Shown here: one piece after another, positions 1 to 10,495 of the stretch
Layout of the letters: the number at the start of each line of letters is the position of its first letter
Position numbering within the stretch: the stretch's first letter is position 1
Assembly: GCA_963457665.1 (NCBI GenBank)
Contig: OY735224.1
Location: 54,046,929 to 54,110,928 of the forward strand
Direction: 5' to 3'
Length of the DNA stretch: 64,000 nt
DNA from: Thysanoteuthis rhombus
Taxonomy: Eukaryota > Mollusca > Cephalopoda > Oegopsida > Thysanoteuthidae
The notes under the pieces: generated by a model
Database searches by the model: none
The model's input: only the letters and a program-made list of their open reading frames with translations
What the model was told of the DNA's origin: nothing
Program-made: the position numbers and the translations under genes

Positions 1-3000
1 TCAGCCCAATTTGATGGAAATAGCCAATATTGACCGAAAATGCATTTTCACTGCATACATAAGTGAGCCGTCAAAAATGGTCTTTTGAATGTCATTTTTA
101 CCTATCGATTTTATGGCTTTTTCTGGCGAAGTTTGACGTGCTGATTGCAACGGTACCATTGGATTGGTTGGATTTGATGTATTTTTCGATTTCGCCCAAT
201 TTGATGAAAATAGCCAATATTGGTCGAGAAGGCACTTCCAGCACATACATAAGTAAGCCGTCAAAAATGGTCTTTTGAATGTCATTTTTACCTATCGATT
301 TTATGGCTTTTTCTGGCGTAGTTTGACGTGCTGATTGCAACGGTGCCATTGGATCGGGTGGATTTGATGTGTTTTTCGATCCAGCCCAATTTGATGAAAA
401 TAGCCACTATTGGTCGAGAAGGCACTTCCAGCACATACATAAGTTAGCTGTCAAAAATGGTCTTTTGAATGTCATTTTTACCTATCGAATTTATGGCTTT
501 TTCTAGCGTAGTTTGACGTGCTGATTGCAACGGTACCATTGGATCGGGTGGATTTGATGTATTTTCCGATTCAGCCCAATTTGATGGAAATAGCCAATAT
601 TGACCGAAAAATCAATTTTACTGCATAAATAAGTGAGCCATCAAAAATGGTCTTTTGAATGTCATTTTTACCCATCGATTTTATGGCTTTTTCTGGCGTA
701 GTTTGACGTGCTGATTGCAACGGTACCATTGGATCGGGTGGATTTGATGTATTTTTCGACTCATCCCAATTTGATGGAAATAGCCAATATTAACCGAAAA
801 TGCATTTTTACCGCATACATGAGTGAGCCGTCAAAAATGGTCTTTTGAATGTCATTTTTACCTATCGATTTTATGGCTTTTTCTGGCGTAGTTTGACGTG
901 CTGATTGCAACGGTACAATTGGATCGGGTGGATTTGATGTATTCTTCGATCCAGCCCAATTTGATGGAAATAGCCAATTTTGACCGAAAATGCATTTTTA
1001 CCGCATACATATGTGAACCGTCAAAAATGGTCTTTTGAATGTCATTTTTACCTATCGATTTTATGGCTTTTTCTTGCGTAGTTTGACGTGCTGATTGCAA
1101 CGGTACCATTGGATCGGGTGGATTTGATGTATTTTTCGATTCAGCTGAATTTGATGAAAATAGCCGCTAATTGTCAAGATGGCACTTCCAGCACATACAT
1201 AAGTGAGCCGTCAAAAATGGTCTTTTGAATGTCATTTTTACCTATCGATTTTATGGCTTTTTCTGGCGTAGTTTGACGTGCTGATTGCAACGGTACCATT
1301 GGATCGGGTGGATTTGATGTATTTTTCGACTAAGCCCAATTTGATGGAAAAAGCCGCTATTGGTCGGGAAGGCACTTACATAAGGGAGCCATCAAAAATG
1401 GTCTTTTGAATGTCATTTTCACCTATCGATTTTATGGCTTTTTCTGGTGTAGTTTGACGTGCTGATTGCATCGGTACCATTGGATCGGGTGGATTTGATG
1501 TATTTTTCGACTAAGCCCAATTTAATTGAAAAAGTCAATATTGACCGAAAATGCATTTCTACCGCACACATCAATAAGCCGTCAAAAATGGTCTTTTGAA
1601 TGTCATTTTTACCTATCGATTTTATGGCTTTTTCTGGCGTAGTTTGACGTGCAGATTGCAACGGTACCATTGGATCGGGTGGATTTGATGTATTTTTCGA
1701 CTCAGCCCAATTTGATGGAAAAAGCTGCTATTGGTCGAGAAGGCACTTCCATAAGGGAGCCATCAAAAATGGTCTTTTGAATGTCATTTTTACCTATCGA
1801 TTTTATGGCTTTTTCTGGCGTAGTTTGACGTGCTGATTGCAACGGTACCATTGGATAGGGTGGATTTGATGTATTTTTCGACTCAGCCCAATTTGATGGA
1901 AAAAGCCGCTATTGGTCGAGAAGGCACTTCCATTAGGGAGCCATCAAAAATGGTCTTTTGAATGTCATTTTTACCTATCGATTTTATGGCTTTTTCTGGC
2001 GTAGTTTGACGTGCTGATTGCAACGGTACCATTGGATCGGGTGGATTTGATGTATTTTTCGATTCAGCCCAATTTGATGAAAATAGCCGCTATTGGTCGA
2101 GAAGGCACTTCCAGCACATACATAAGTGAGCCGTCAAAAATGGTCTTTTGAATGTCATTTTTACCTATCGATTTTATGGCTTTTTCTGGCGTAGTTTGAC
2201 GTGCTGATTGCAACGGTACCATTGGATCGGATGGATTTGATTTATTTTTCGACTCAGCCCAATTTGATGGAAATAGCCTATATGGACCGAGAAGGCATTT
2301 TTACTGCACACATAAGTGAGCCGTCAAAAATGGTCTTTTGAATGTCATTTTTACCTATCGATTTTATGAATTTTTCTGGCGTAGTTGGACGTGCTGATTG
2401 CAACGGTACCATTGGATCGGGTGGATTTGATGTATTTTTCGATTCAGCTCAATTTGATGGAAATAGCCAATATTGACCAAGAAAGGAATTTTTACTGCAT
2501 ATATAAGTGAGCCATCAAAAATGGTCTTTTGAATGTCATTTTTACCTATCGATTTTATGGCTTTTTCTGGCATAGTTTGACCTGCTGATCGCAACGGTAC
2601 CATTGGATCGGGTGGATTTGATGTATTTTTTGATTCAGCCCAATTTGATGGAAATAGCCAATATTGACCGAAAAATCAATTTTACCGCATATATAAGTGA
2701 GCCGTCAAAAATGGTTTTTTGAATTTCATTTTTACCTATCGATTTTATGGCTTTTTCTGGCGTAGTTTGACGTGCTGATTGCAACGGTAGCATTGGATCG
2801 GGTGGATTTGATGTATTTTTCGATTCAGCCCAATTTGATGGAAATAACAAATATTGACCTAATATGCATTTTTACTGCATACATAAGTGAGCCGTCAAAA
2901 ATGGTGTTTTGACTGTCATTTTTACCTATCGATTTTATGGCTTTTTCTGGCGTAGTTTGACGTGCATATTGCGACGGTACCATTGGATCGGGTGGATTTG

Positions 3001-4263
3001 ATGTATTTTTCGATTCAGCCCAATTTGATTGAAATAGCCAATATTGGTCGAGAACGCACTTCCAGCACATACATAAGTGAGCCGTCAAAAATGGTCTTTT
3101 GAATGTCATTTTTACCTATCAATTTTATGGCTTTTTCTGGCGTAGTTTGACGTGCTGATTGCAACAGTACCATTGGATCGGGTGGATTTGATGTATTTTT
3201 CGATTCAGCCCAATTCGATGGAAATAGCCAATATTGACCAAAAATGCATTTTTACTGCATACATAAGTGAGCCGTCAAAAATGGTCTTTTGAATGTCATT
3301 TTGACCTATCGATTTTATGGCTTTTTCTGGCGTAGTTTGACGTGCTGATTGCAACGGGTCATTGGATTGAGTGGATTTGATGTATTTTTTTGATTCAGCC
3401 CAATTTGAAAGGAATAGCCAATATTGACAAAAAATGCATTTTTACTGCAAGCTGAGCTGTCAAAAATGGTCTTCTGAATGTCATTTTTACCTATCGATTC
3501 TATGGCTTTTTCTGGCATAGTTTGAAGTGCAGATTGCAACGGTACCATTAGATTGGGTGGATTTTATGTATTTTTTGATCCAGCCTAATTTGATGAAAAT
3601 AGCCGGTATTGGTCGAGAAGTCACTCCAGCACATACATAAGTGAGCCGTCACAAATGGTCTTTTGAATGTCATTTTTACCTATCGATTTTATGGCTCTTT
3701 CTGGCGTAGTTTGACGTGCTGATTGCAACGGTACCATAAGATCGGGTGGATTTGATGTACTTCTCGATTCAGCCCAATCTGATGGAAATACCCAATATTG
3801 ACCGAAAATGCATTTTTACCGCACACATCAGTAAGCCGTCAAAAATGGTCTTTTGAATGTCATTTTTACCTATCGATTTTATGGCTTTTTCTGGCGTAGT
3901 TTGACGTGCTGATTGTAACGGTACCATTGGATTGGGTGGATTTGATGTATTTTTTTGATCCAGCCCAATTTGATGAAAATTGCCACTATTGGTCGAGAAG
4001 GCACTTCCAGCACATACATAAGTGAGCCGTCAAAAATGGTCTTTTGAATGTCATTTTTACCTATCGATTTTATGGCCTTTTCTGGCGTAATTTGACTTGC
4101 TGATTGCAACGGGTCATTGGATCTAGTGGATTTTGTGTATTTTTTTGATTCAGCCCAATTTGAAAGAAATAGCCAATATTGACTGAAAATTCATTTTACC
4201 ACATACATAAGTGAGCTGTCAAAAATGGTCTTTTGAATGTCATTTTTGCCTATTGATTTCATG
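1..4263 (+). repeat. Satellite block 1, about 22 head-to-tail monomers
   Basis: Tandem monomers with a period near 190 bp, all in + orientation, starting mid-monomer at the window edge. Landmarks in each monomer, in order: TCAAAAATGGTCTTTTGA, ACCTATCGATTTTATGGC, TTTGACGTGCTGATTGCAAC, GGTACCATTGGATCGGG, then a variable cassette. Cassette A (AATATTGACCGAAAATGCAT) and cassette B (GCTATTGGTCGAGAAGGCAC) alternate irregularly, with a few short C-type monomers around 1330-1960. The last monomers (about 3330-4260) are the most diverged, as expected at an array edge. The block ends at 4263-4265, where satellite ATGGC meets the composite block. No gene is visible; short minus-strand open frames simply follow the repeat. 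Confidence 0.95.
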
Positions 4264-4735
4264 GCGGCGGCCCGAAACGCGTAGCACGTGAGGCAGAGAT
4301 AGGTTGCTCGCTCGATCGATCGATGGAGCTGGTGTTATTAGGTTTTTGTAAGGCCCACGTAGCATGGCTGGGACGGTTATTGGTGAGGGGTGTCCGTAGT
4401 GTCCGTCCCAGGGCGTGGATGTTGGCTTTGTGGGTGGCCTTAGGACAGCCTGATAAGTGTGAGTGGATCTCTGGCCCACGTGGTAGGCGTTTGGGATGGG
4501 TATGCAGTCGGGACACGGAGGGTGGTGGCACTCGTCTGTTGCATTGCTCCGCTGTGCAAGATGTTGGGGAGCACGGAGTTTCTGGATTGGAGAATTCCAA
4601 AAGGTCCATAAGAATGGTTATAGAAAAAAGTGAGTTGAAAGGCTAGGTTGATCTGAGTGATTTTCTCTATTTTTTGGTCCACACAGCGTGTGGAGTGACG
4701 CTTCTTACGGGTCGAGGAGCATGGCATGGGTTTGA
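4264..4735 (+). repeat. Module O' (diverged O module)
   Basis: Starts at the satellite/composite junction with GCGGCGGCCCG, then a short GATC microsatellite (4314-4325; one unit longer in copy 2). It is a diverged relative of O at 8083-8560: the two share GCATGGCTSGGACGGTTA, the phrase around ATCTCTGGCC and the CTCCGCTGTGCAAGATG motif. The 107-codon open frame at 4323-4646 is not preserved as an obvious protein in the related modules, so I do not call a gene. Confidence 0.7.
4630..4686 (+). other. Candidate 57-nt mini-intron in module O'/N
   Basis: Donor GTGAGTTG at 4630, possible branch region TTGATCTGAG, a pyrimidine-rich stretch and acceptor CACACAG ending at 4686. Related segments lie at 7992-8049, 8452-8508 and 11317-11374. 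In the diverged O version the tract sequence has changed but stays pyrimidine-rich, and the donor and the CAG/CGTGTG acceptor are kept. Equivalents are at 23607-23663 in copy 2 and 47986-48042 in copy 3. Length suits insect short introns. No transcript evidence is available to me. Confidence 0.4.
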
Positions 4736-5622
4736 CTGAATATTTTCAGACAAGTCTGGATGCGCCGCAAGTGAACAATACGCAATATAGAAGTGGGAGC
4801 GGCGAACAGCAATCAGTCAAGGTGAGTAGCAAGCTAGCCGGCTTAAGAGGCCCCAGACTCGGTGAAAGGGCTAACCACCCCACTGGGTGATTGGAGAACC
4901 GTACGACGGGCGAAAGTGGAAGATAAAGACGGAAAGGCAAACCAGAGGATCACGAGGACAGCGGCGGCATCCTCGGACCGGCTGCCAGCAAGTGACGGAG
5001 CAATAGTATATATCAGTGCTACGACCAACAGTTTGTGCTGGGTGGTCATCAACCTGTGCACGGGTCAACATACGACGCTGGGGACCTGTAAACATAGAAG
5101 AAAACTTTGGACACTTTTGGTTGAAGCTCCTAGACGCCAGGCGAGAAATAACACGGGACAGACGGCGAACAGAGGCGTGACGAGAAGAGGAAGACTCAGC
5201 TTACGCCCTAGTCTTAAACCTGAGAAGAGAGCAGGTGCCACAGGATCACGATGGGAAGCCCAGACACGAGGAGACGGCGGGCCGACGACGACGACGAAGA
5301 GATCGTAGGTATACATTTGTTTATAATTACGTTTGCCACCCGAAGCAGAGATTATGCTAAACAAGTCACGATATCCAGTGATCTCTCTTCCTCTCTCTCT
5401 CTCTCGTAGCCCAGCAGAGCATGAGGATGGACGCAAAGAGAGGGCAGCGGTTGGCTACCTACACGCCGGGACCACTAGCTGGCATAAGTACCAGTCGATG
5501 TTTACGTTCGAAATCAACAGAGTAACCGTTTGGGAAGGAACGATACGAAGAGACGACGAGCGGACGACGAGCCGACGAGATCGTAGTTGTCCTTTTGTTT
5601 ACAATTACGTTTGCCACCCGAA
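4736..5622 (+). repeat. Module N, first instance
   Basis: Begins near GACTGAATATTTTCAG and runs to the CCACCCGAACCG phrase where M1 starts. Contains GTACGACGGGCGAAAGTGG, TTTGTGCTGGGTGGTCATC, TTGTTTATAATTACGTTTGC, a TC tract and a purine-rich triplet-like stretch of GACGACGAGCGG type before 5585. It is repeated at 8509-9470 and in part at 6115-6670. AAGGTGAGTAGC near 4814 resembles a splice donor and the TC tract followed by CGTAG resembles an acceptor, but the donor is altered in copy 2. No recognisable protein. Confidence 0.7.
5386..5405 (+). repeat. TC microsatellite in N
   Basis: Short (TC)n run after TCTCTTCC and before CGTAGCCCAGCAGAG. The same tract is about 10 bp longer in copy 2 (24350-24385) and equal in length in copy 3. 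Confidence 0.9.
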
Positions 5623-6114
5623 CCGCGCGAAGCGGACATCCAACACGACACATTGCCGACAACAGCCGACTAACCTCCCGGGGCGGACACTCGTTCCTTC
5701 ACGATAAGCCTTTCCGTGAAGGTGCTCCCTCTAACATTGTCAAAACATCGAACTCGTGTAACAACTTTTGGAATTTTTTTGAAAATACGCTCCCAGAGCC
5801 AGTTATCGCATTCATCACGTCTACCCACCTCTGGCCGATGCTGCCATACCGGTTAGAGCGCGCTGTCGACATTCTGACCCATAGAAAATGGCTTTAGTTC
5901 GATCCTCGAAAAGCCCTACGAACATCGAAGTCTGCGTTCAGGCGAACCGAGTTGCTTTCCACGCTAACCGACTGACGAACTGGAGGTTCTGCAGGCCCGG
6001 GCAGAGACTGTTTCTGTCTACGACTACGGGACAGAGAAAAACTTTGAAAAATTAGGAAAGGGGATAGGCAAGCCAGCTGCGCCAGCTAGCGTTCCCCTCT
6101 CTACGATGCTCGAC
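5623..6114 (+). repeat. Module M1
   Basis: Module of about 490 bp starting at CCGCGCGAAGCGGACATC and ending at CTACGATGCTCGAC. Inside: a hairpin at 5696-5722 (CCTTCACG, 11-nt loop, CGTGAAGG), the phrase GTGTAACAACTTTTGGAATT, a tRNA-like segment at 5833-5915, then AACCGACTGACGAACTGG and GGAAAGGGGATAGGCAAGCC. Six M modules occur per composite block. Confidence 0.75.
5833..5915 (+). pseudogene. tRNA-like relic in M1 (SINE-head-like)
   Basis: The segment starts GGCCGATGCTGCC and continues ACCGGTTAGAGCGC, close to the D-arm of Ile-type tRNAs (GGTTAGAGCG), with GCT/AGC able to pair as a D-stem. It ends with GTTCGATCCTCG, a near-consensus B box with the T-loop TTCGATC and a T-stem pairing at 4 of 5 positions. 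A-box to B-box start spacing is about 54 nt, longer than the usual ~44 but within what Pol III tolerates. No convincing anticodon arm, so this is a decayed or SINE-type tRNA derivative rather than a working gene. Confidence 0.4.
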
Positions 6115-6670
6115 TGGCGAGAGTGGAAGATAAAGACGGAAAGGCAAACCAGAGGATCACGACGACAGCGGCAGCATCCTCGGACCGGCGAACAGATGTG
6201 TGACAAGAAGAGGAAAACTCAACTTACGCCTTAGTCTTAAACCTGAGAAGAGAGCAGGTGCCACAGGATCACGATGGGGAGCCCAGACACGAGGAGACGG
6301 TGAATCAACGACGACAACCAAGAGATCGTAGGTATACATTTGTTTATAATTACGTTTGCCACCAGAAGCAGAGATTATGTTAAACAAGTCACAATATCCA
6401 GTGATCTCTCTTCCTCTCTCTCTCTCTCTCTCTCTCGTAGCCCAGCAGAGCGTAAGGATGGACGCGAAGAGAGGGCAGCGGTTGGCTACCTACACGCCGG
6501 GACCGCTAGATCGCACAAGTACCAGTCGATGTTTACGTTCGAAATCAACAGAGTCACCGTTTGGGAAGGAACGACACGAAGAGACGACGAGCGGACGACG
6601 AGCCTACGAGGACGAAGAGGACGAAGAGATCTGGTTGTCCTTTTGTTTACAATTACGTTTGCCACCCGAA
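6115..6670 (+). repeat. Partial N module with internal deletion
   Basis: Matches N from about 4910 onward but lacks about 186 bp: CGGACCGG is joined directly to CGAACAG, which are far apart in full N (near 4980 and 5166). The shared CGG at the join suggests a microhomology deletion. It then continues through the TTGTTTATAATTACG phrase, a longer TC tract and the purine-rich GACGACGAG / GACGAAGAG stretch (about 6575-6632). Confidence 0.65.
6404..6436 (+). repeat. TC microsatellite
   Basis: A 33-bp TC-rich tract. Copy 3 (49760-49792) has the same length; copy 2 (25384-25414) is 2 bp shorter. Confidence 0.9.
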
Positions 6671-7167
6671 CCGGGCGAAGCGGACATCAAAGACGACACG
6701 GTGCCGACAACGGCCGACTAACCTCCCGGGGCGGACAAACATTCCTTCACGATAAGCCTTTCCGTGAAGGTGCTCCCTCCAATATTGTCAAAACATCGAA
6801 TTCGTGTAACAACTTTTGGAATTTTTTTGAAAATACGCTCCCAGAGCCAGTTATCGCATTCATCACGCCTGCCCACCTCTGGCCGATACTGCCATACCGG
6901 TTAGAGCACACTGTTGGCATTCTGACCCATAGAAAATGGCTTTAGTTCGATCCTCGAAAAGCCCTACGAACATCGAAGTCTGCGTTCAGGCGAACCGAGT
7001 CGCTTTCCACGCTAACCGACTGACGGACTGGGGGGGCAGCTGCGGGCCCGGGCAGCGACTGTTTCTGTCTACGACTACGGAACGAAAAAAAAAACTTTGA
7101 AAAATTAGGAAAGGGGATAGGCAAGCCAGCTGCGCCAGCCAGCGTTCCCCTCTCTACGATGCTCGAC
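6671..7167 (+). repeat. Module M2
   Basis: Full M module with the hairpin at 6744-6770 and a tRNA-like segment at 6881-6963. A run of seven Gs near 7030 followed by two further GGG runs is a possible G-quadruplex and is not in the other M modules. Confidence 0.75.
6881..6963 (+). pseudogene. tRNA-like relic in M2
   Basis: Same 83-bp segment as in M1, with GGTTAGAGCAC in the D-arm region and the B-box-like GTTCGATCC intact. Confidence 0.38.
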
Positions 7168-7688
7168 GGTCACGACGCGACAATTATAAGATGGTTACAA
7201 TGATCGACCCTTAGCCGGGCGAAGCGGACATCAAAGACGACACGGTGCCGACAACGGCCGACTAACCTTCCGGGGCAGACAAACGTTCCTTCCGGATGAG
7301 CCTCTCCGTGAAGGTGCTCCCTCTTACATTGTCAAAACATCGAATTCGTGTAACAACTTTTGAAATTTTTTCAAAAATACGCTTCAAGAGCCAGTTATCG
7401 CATTCATCACGTCTGCCCACCTCTGGCCGATGCTGCCATACCGGTTAGAGTGCGCTGTCGACATTCTGACCCATAGAAAATGTCTTTAGTTCGATCCTCG
7501 AAAAGCCCGTACGAACATCGAAGTCTGCGTTCAGGCGAACCGAGTTGCTTTCCACGCTAACCGACTGACGAACTGGAGGTTCTGCAGGCCCGGGCAGAGA
7601 CTGTTTCTGTCTACGACTACGGGACGAAGAAAAACTTTGAAAAATTAGGGAAGGGGATAGGCAAACCAGGTGCACCAGCCAACGCTGC
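7168..7688 (+). repeat. Linker plus module M3
   Basis: A 47-bp linker (GACAATTATAAGATGGTTAC region), also found before M5 and M6, leads into M3 at 7215. The hairpin at 7288-7314 has decayed (CCTTCCGG against CGTGAAGG). The tRNA-like segment is at 7425-7507. M3 ends GGTGCACCAGCCAACGCTGCC and joins module O. Confidence 0.7.
7425..7507 (+). pseudogene. tRNA-like relic in M3
   Basis: Same 83-bp segment; GGTTAGAGTGC in the D-arm region, B-box-like GTTCGATCC kept. Confidence 0.38.
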
Positions 7689-8451
7689 CAGTTCCAAACA
7701 ACAACTGGCAGGGGACCATATTCAGGAAGGAGGATAGGCTAGCCTTGGGGCTGCTACACACATCTCACTTCCTCTACGACTCTGATCGTTCGGGGCTCAG
7801 ACTGGGCAGGCAACACAAGCCACACCACAACAAACCTGTGATCGAACGCGTTCAGGGCCGGTAGGCAGTCAGGAGAGGGAGGGTCGTCGTTACTTGTACC
7901 GTCGACGGCTTCGTTCCGCAAACTTGTCGGGGAGCGGCAAGTTTGTAATTGGAGACTTCCACAAGCTGTAGAAGAAGGGTTAGAGAGAATAGTGAGTTGA
8001 AAAGCTAAGTCGATCTGAGAGACTATCCCCTGTTCTCCGGTGCGTGCAGCGTGTGCAGAGTGACGCTGCTTACGGGTCGGGAAGCATGGCTCGGACGGTT
8101 AGCCGGGAGGGAAGTCGTTTTGCCTGGATGTCGAGTAGCGAGAGGGACACGCGAGCCGTGTGCGCCAGACACCACCGCCTGCTCCTCCAAGCAGGACTGG
8201 CAGCCGACCATTTGACTATTGTGCCGTCCCAAGTCAGGGCGGGGATGTCGGCTGTGTGGGCTGCAGAAGACCCTGATGACTGTTGCTCGATCTCTGGCCG
8301 ACGTCGCACGCGTTTGGGATCGGTATGCAGTCAGGAGACGGAGGGTGGTGGCATTCGTCTGGTGCATGCCTCCGCTGTGCAAGATGTCGGGGAGCACAGA
8401 CTTCTGGATTGGAATATTCCACAAGGTCTATAAGAAGGGTTTTAGAAAAAA
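7689..8451 (+). repeat. Module O, first full instance
   Basis: Starts around GTTCCAAACAACAACTGGC and runs through GGATAGGCTAGCCTTGGGG, CACAAGCCACACCACAACAA and GGGTCGTCGTTACTTGTACC, a mini-intron-like segment (7992-8049), GCATGGCTCGGACGGTTAGC and CTCCGCTGTGCAAGATGTC. Repeated at 11015-11650. Both strands carry open frames of 60-130 codons here; they overlap one another and show no recognisable family, so no gene is called. Confidence 0.7.
7992..8049 (+). other. Candidate 58-nt mini-intron in module O
   Basis: Donor GTGAGTTG, GATCTGAGAGACTATCC in the branch region, pyrimidine-rich CCCCTGTTCTCC and acceptor GTGCAG before CGTGTG. Copies at 26970-27027 and 51348-51405. Confidence 0.35.
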
Positions 8452-8508
8452 GTGAGTTGAAAGGCTAGGTCGATCTGAGTGATTTTCTCTATTTTTTGGT
8501 CCACACAG
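8452..8508 (+). other. Candidate 57-nt mini-intron at the O/N junction
   Basis: Near-identical to 4630-4686: donor GTGAGTTG, TTTTCTCTATTTTTTGG tract, acceptor CACACAG before CGTGTGG. Removing it would join the frame ending GFRKK (from 8219) to VWSDASYGSGS, a phrase that resembles VQSDAAYGSGS at the same place in the diverged O module. Copies at 27430-27486 and 51808-51864. Confidence 0.4.
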
Positions 8509-9470
8509 CGTGTGGAGTGACGCTTCTTACGGGTCGGGGAGCGTGGCATGTGTTTGACTGAATATTTTCAGAAAAGGTTGGATGCGCCGCAAGTGAACGA
8601 TACGCAATATAGAAATGGGAGCGGCGAACAGCAGTCCACCCAGGTGAATAGCAAGCTGGCCGGCTTAAGAGACCCCAGACTCAGTGAGAGGGCTAGCCAA
8701 CCCTCTGGGATGATTGGAGAACCGTACGACGGGCGAAAGTGGAGGATAAATGCGGAAAGGCAAACCAGAGGATCACGACGACAGCAGCGGCACCCTCGGA
8801 CCGGCTGCCAGGAAGTGACGGAGCAATAGTATATACCAGTGCTACGACCAACAGTTTGTGCTGGGTGGTCATCAACCTGTGCACGGGTCAACGTACGACG
8901 CTGGGGCCCTGTAAACATAGAAAAACTTGGGACACTTCTGGTTGAAGCTCCAACACGCCAGGCGAGGACTGACATGGGACAGACGGCGAACAGAGGCGTG
9001 ACGAGAAGAGGAAAACTCAAGTTACGCCCTAGTCTTGAACCTGAGAAGAGAGCAGGTGCCACAGGATCACGATGGGGAGCCCAGACACGAGGAGACGGCG
9101 AGCAGATGACGAGCCAACGACGACAACGAAGAGATCGTAGGTATACATTTGTTTATAATTACGTTTGCCACCCGGAGCAGCGATTATGTTAAACAAGTCA
9201 CGATATCCAGTGATCTCTCTTCCTCTCTCTCGCTCCTAGCCCAGCAGAGCGTGAGGATGGACGCGAAGAGAGGGCAGCGGTTGGCTACCTACACGCCGGG
9301 ACCGCTAGCTCGCATAAGTACCAGTCGATGTTTACGTTCGAAATCAACAGAGTCACCGTTTGGGAAGGAACGACACGAAGAGACGATGAGCGGACGACGA
9401 GCCGACGAGGACGAAGAGGACGAAGAGATCGTAGTTGTCCTTTTGTTTACAATTACGTTTGCCACCCGAA
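8509..9470 (+). repeat. Module N, second instance
   Basis: Full N module, about 3.8 kb downstream of the first. Carries GTACGACGGGCGAAAGTGG, TTTGTGCTGGGTGGTCATC, TTGTTTATAATTACGTTTGC, a short interrupted TC tract (about 9220-9235) and the purine-rich GACGAGGACGAAGAGG stretch. The donor-like AAGGTGAGT of the first N reads CAGGTGAAT here. Open frames on both strands (up to 164 codons on the minus strand) look accidental. Confidence 0.7.
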
Positions 9471-9949
9471 CCGGGCGAAGCGGATATCAAAGACGACAAG
9501 GTGCCGACAACGGCCGACTGACCTCCCGGGGCGGACAAACATTCCTTCACGATAAGCCTTTCCGTGAAGGTGCTCCCTCTAACATTGTCAAGACATCGAA
9601 TTCGTGTAACAACTTTTGAAATTTTTTTGAAAATACGCTCCCAGAGCCAGTTATCGCATTCATCACGTCTGCCCACCTCTGGCCGATGCTGCCATACCGG
9701 TTAGAGCGCGCTGTCGGTATTCTGACCCATAGAAAATGGCTTTAGTTCGATCCTCGAAAAGCCCTACGAACATCGAAGTCTGCGTTCAGGCGAACCGAGT
9801 TGCTTTACACGCTAACCGACTGACGGACTGGAGGGGCTGCTGCAGGCCCGGGCAGAGACTACGGGACGGAGAAAAACTTTCAAAAATTAGGAAAGAGGAT
9901 AGGCAAGCCAGCTGCGCTGGCCAGCGTTCCCCTCTCTACGGTGCTCGAC
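9471..9949 (+). repeat. Module M4
   Basis: Full M module: hairpin 9544-9570, tRNA-like segment 9681-9763. A short deletion removes the TGTTTCTGTCTACGA phrase seen in M1-M3. Confidence 0.75.
9681..9763 (+). pseudogene. tRNA-like relic in M4
   Basis: Same 83-bp tRNA-like segment with GGTTAGAGCGC and GTTCGATCC. Confidence 0.38.
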
Positions 9950-10495
9950 GGTCACGACGCGACAATTATAAAATGGTTACAATGATCGTCCCTCAGCCGG
10001 GCGAAGCAGACATCAAAGACAAGACGGTGCCGACAACGGCCGACTGCCGACTAACCTTCCGGGGCAGACACTCGTTCCTTCACGATAAGCCTCTCCGTGA
10101 AGGTGCTCCCTCAAATATTGTCTAAACATCGAATTCGTGTAACAACTTTTGAAATTTTTTTGAAAATACGCTCCCAGAGCTAGTTATCGCATTCATCACG
10201 TTTGCCCGCCTCTGGCCGATGCTGCCAAACCGGTTAGAGCGCGCTGTCGGCATTCTGACCCATAGAAAATGGCTTTAGTTCGATCCTCGAAAAGCCCTAC
10301 GAACATCGAAGTCTGCGTTCAGGTGAACAGAGTCGATTTCCCCGCTAACCGACTGACGGACTTGAGGATCTGCAGGCCTGGGCAGAGACTGTTTCTGTCT
10401 ACGACTACGGGACGAAGAAAAACTTTGAAAAATTAGGAAAGGGGATAGGCAAACCAGCTCCGACAGCCAGCGTTCCCCTCTCTACGGTGCTCGAC
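9950..10495 (+). repeat. Linker plus module M5
   Basis: Linker with ACAATTATAAAATGGTTAC, then M5 from 9997 with hairpin 10077-10103 (stem intact, loop ATAAGCCTCTC) and tRNA-like segment 10214-10296. A small duplication, GCCGACT twice, near 10040. Confidence 0.7.
10214..10296 (+). pseudogene. tRNA-like relic in M5
   Basis: Same 83-bp segment; CCAAACCGGTTAGAGCGC in place of CCATACCGG. Confidence 0.38.

Noticed and set aside
6340-6945. 201-codon plus-strand open frame in partial N and M2
   Set aside because: It runs through a TC microsatellite, a purine triplet-like stretch and a tRNA-like segment. It shares no recognisable domain, and the same modules elsewhere are closed in that frame.
7030-7055. 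Possible G-quadruplex in M2
   Set aside because: Only a run of seven Gs plus two GGG runs, present in a single module type; kept as a remark, too weak for a feature.
8219-8455. Frame with CRLCGLQKTLM, considered as the C-terminal zinc motif of a LINE
   Set aside because: The Cys and His spacing of that motif is absent, and no reverse transcriptase or endonuclease sequence lies upstream.
8568-9062. 164-codon minus-strand open frame in N, with overlapping plus-strand frames
   Set aside because: Composition is typical of a GC-rich antisense frame. The other N modules break it and no conserved motif is visible.
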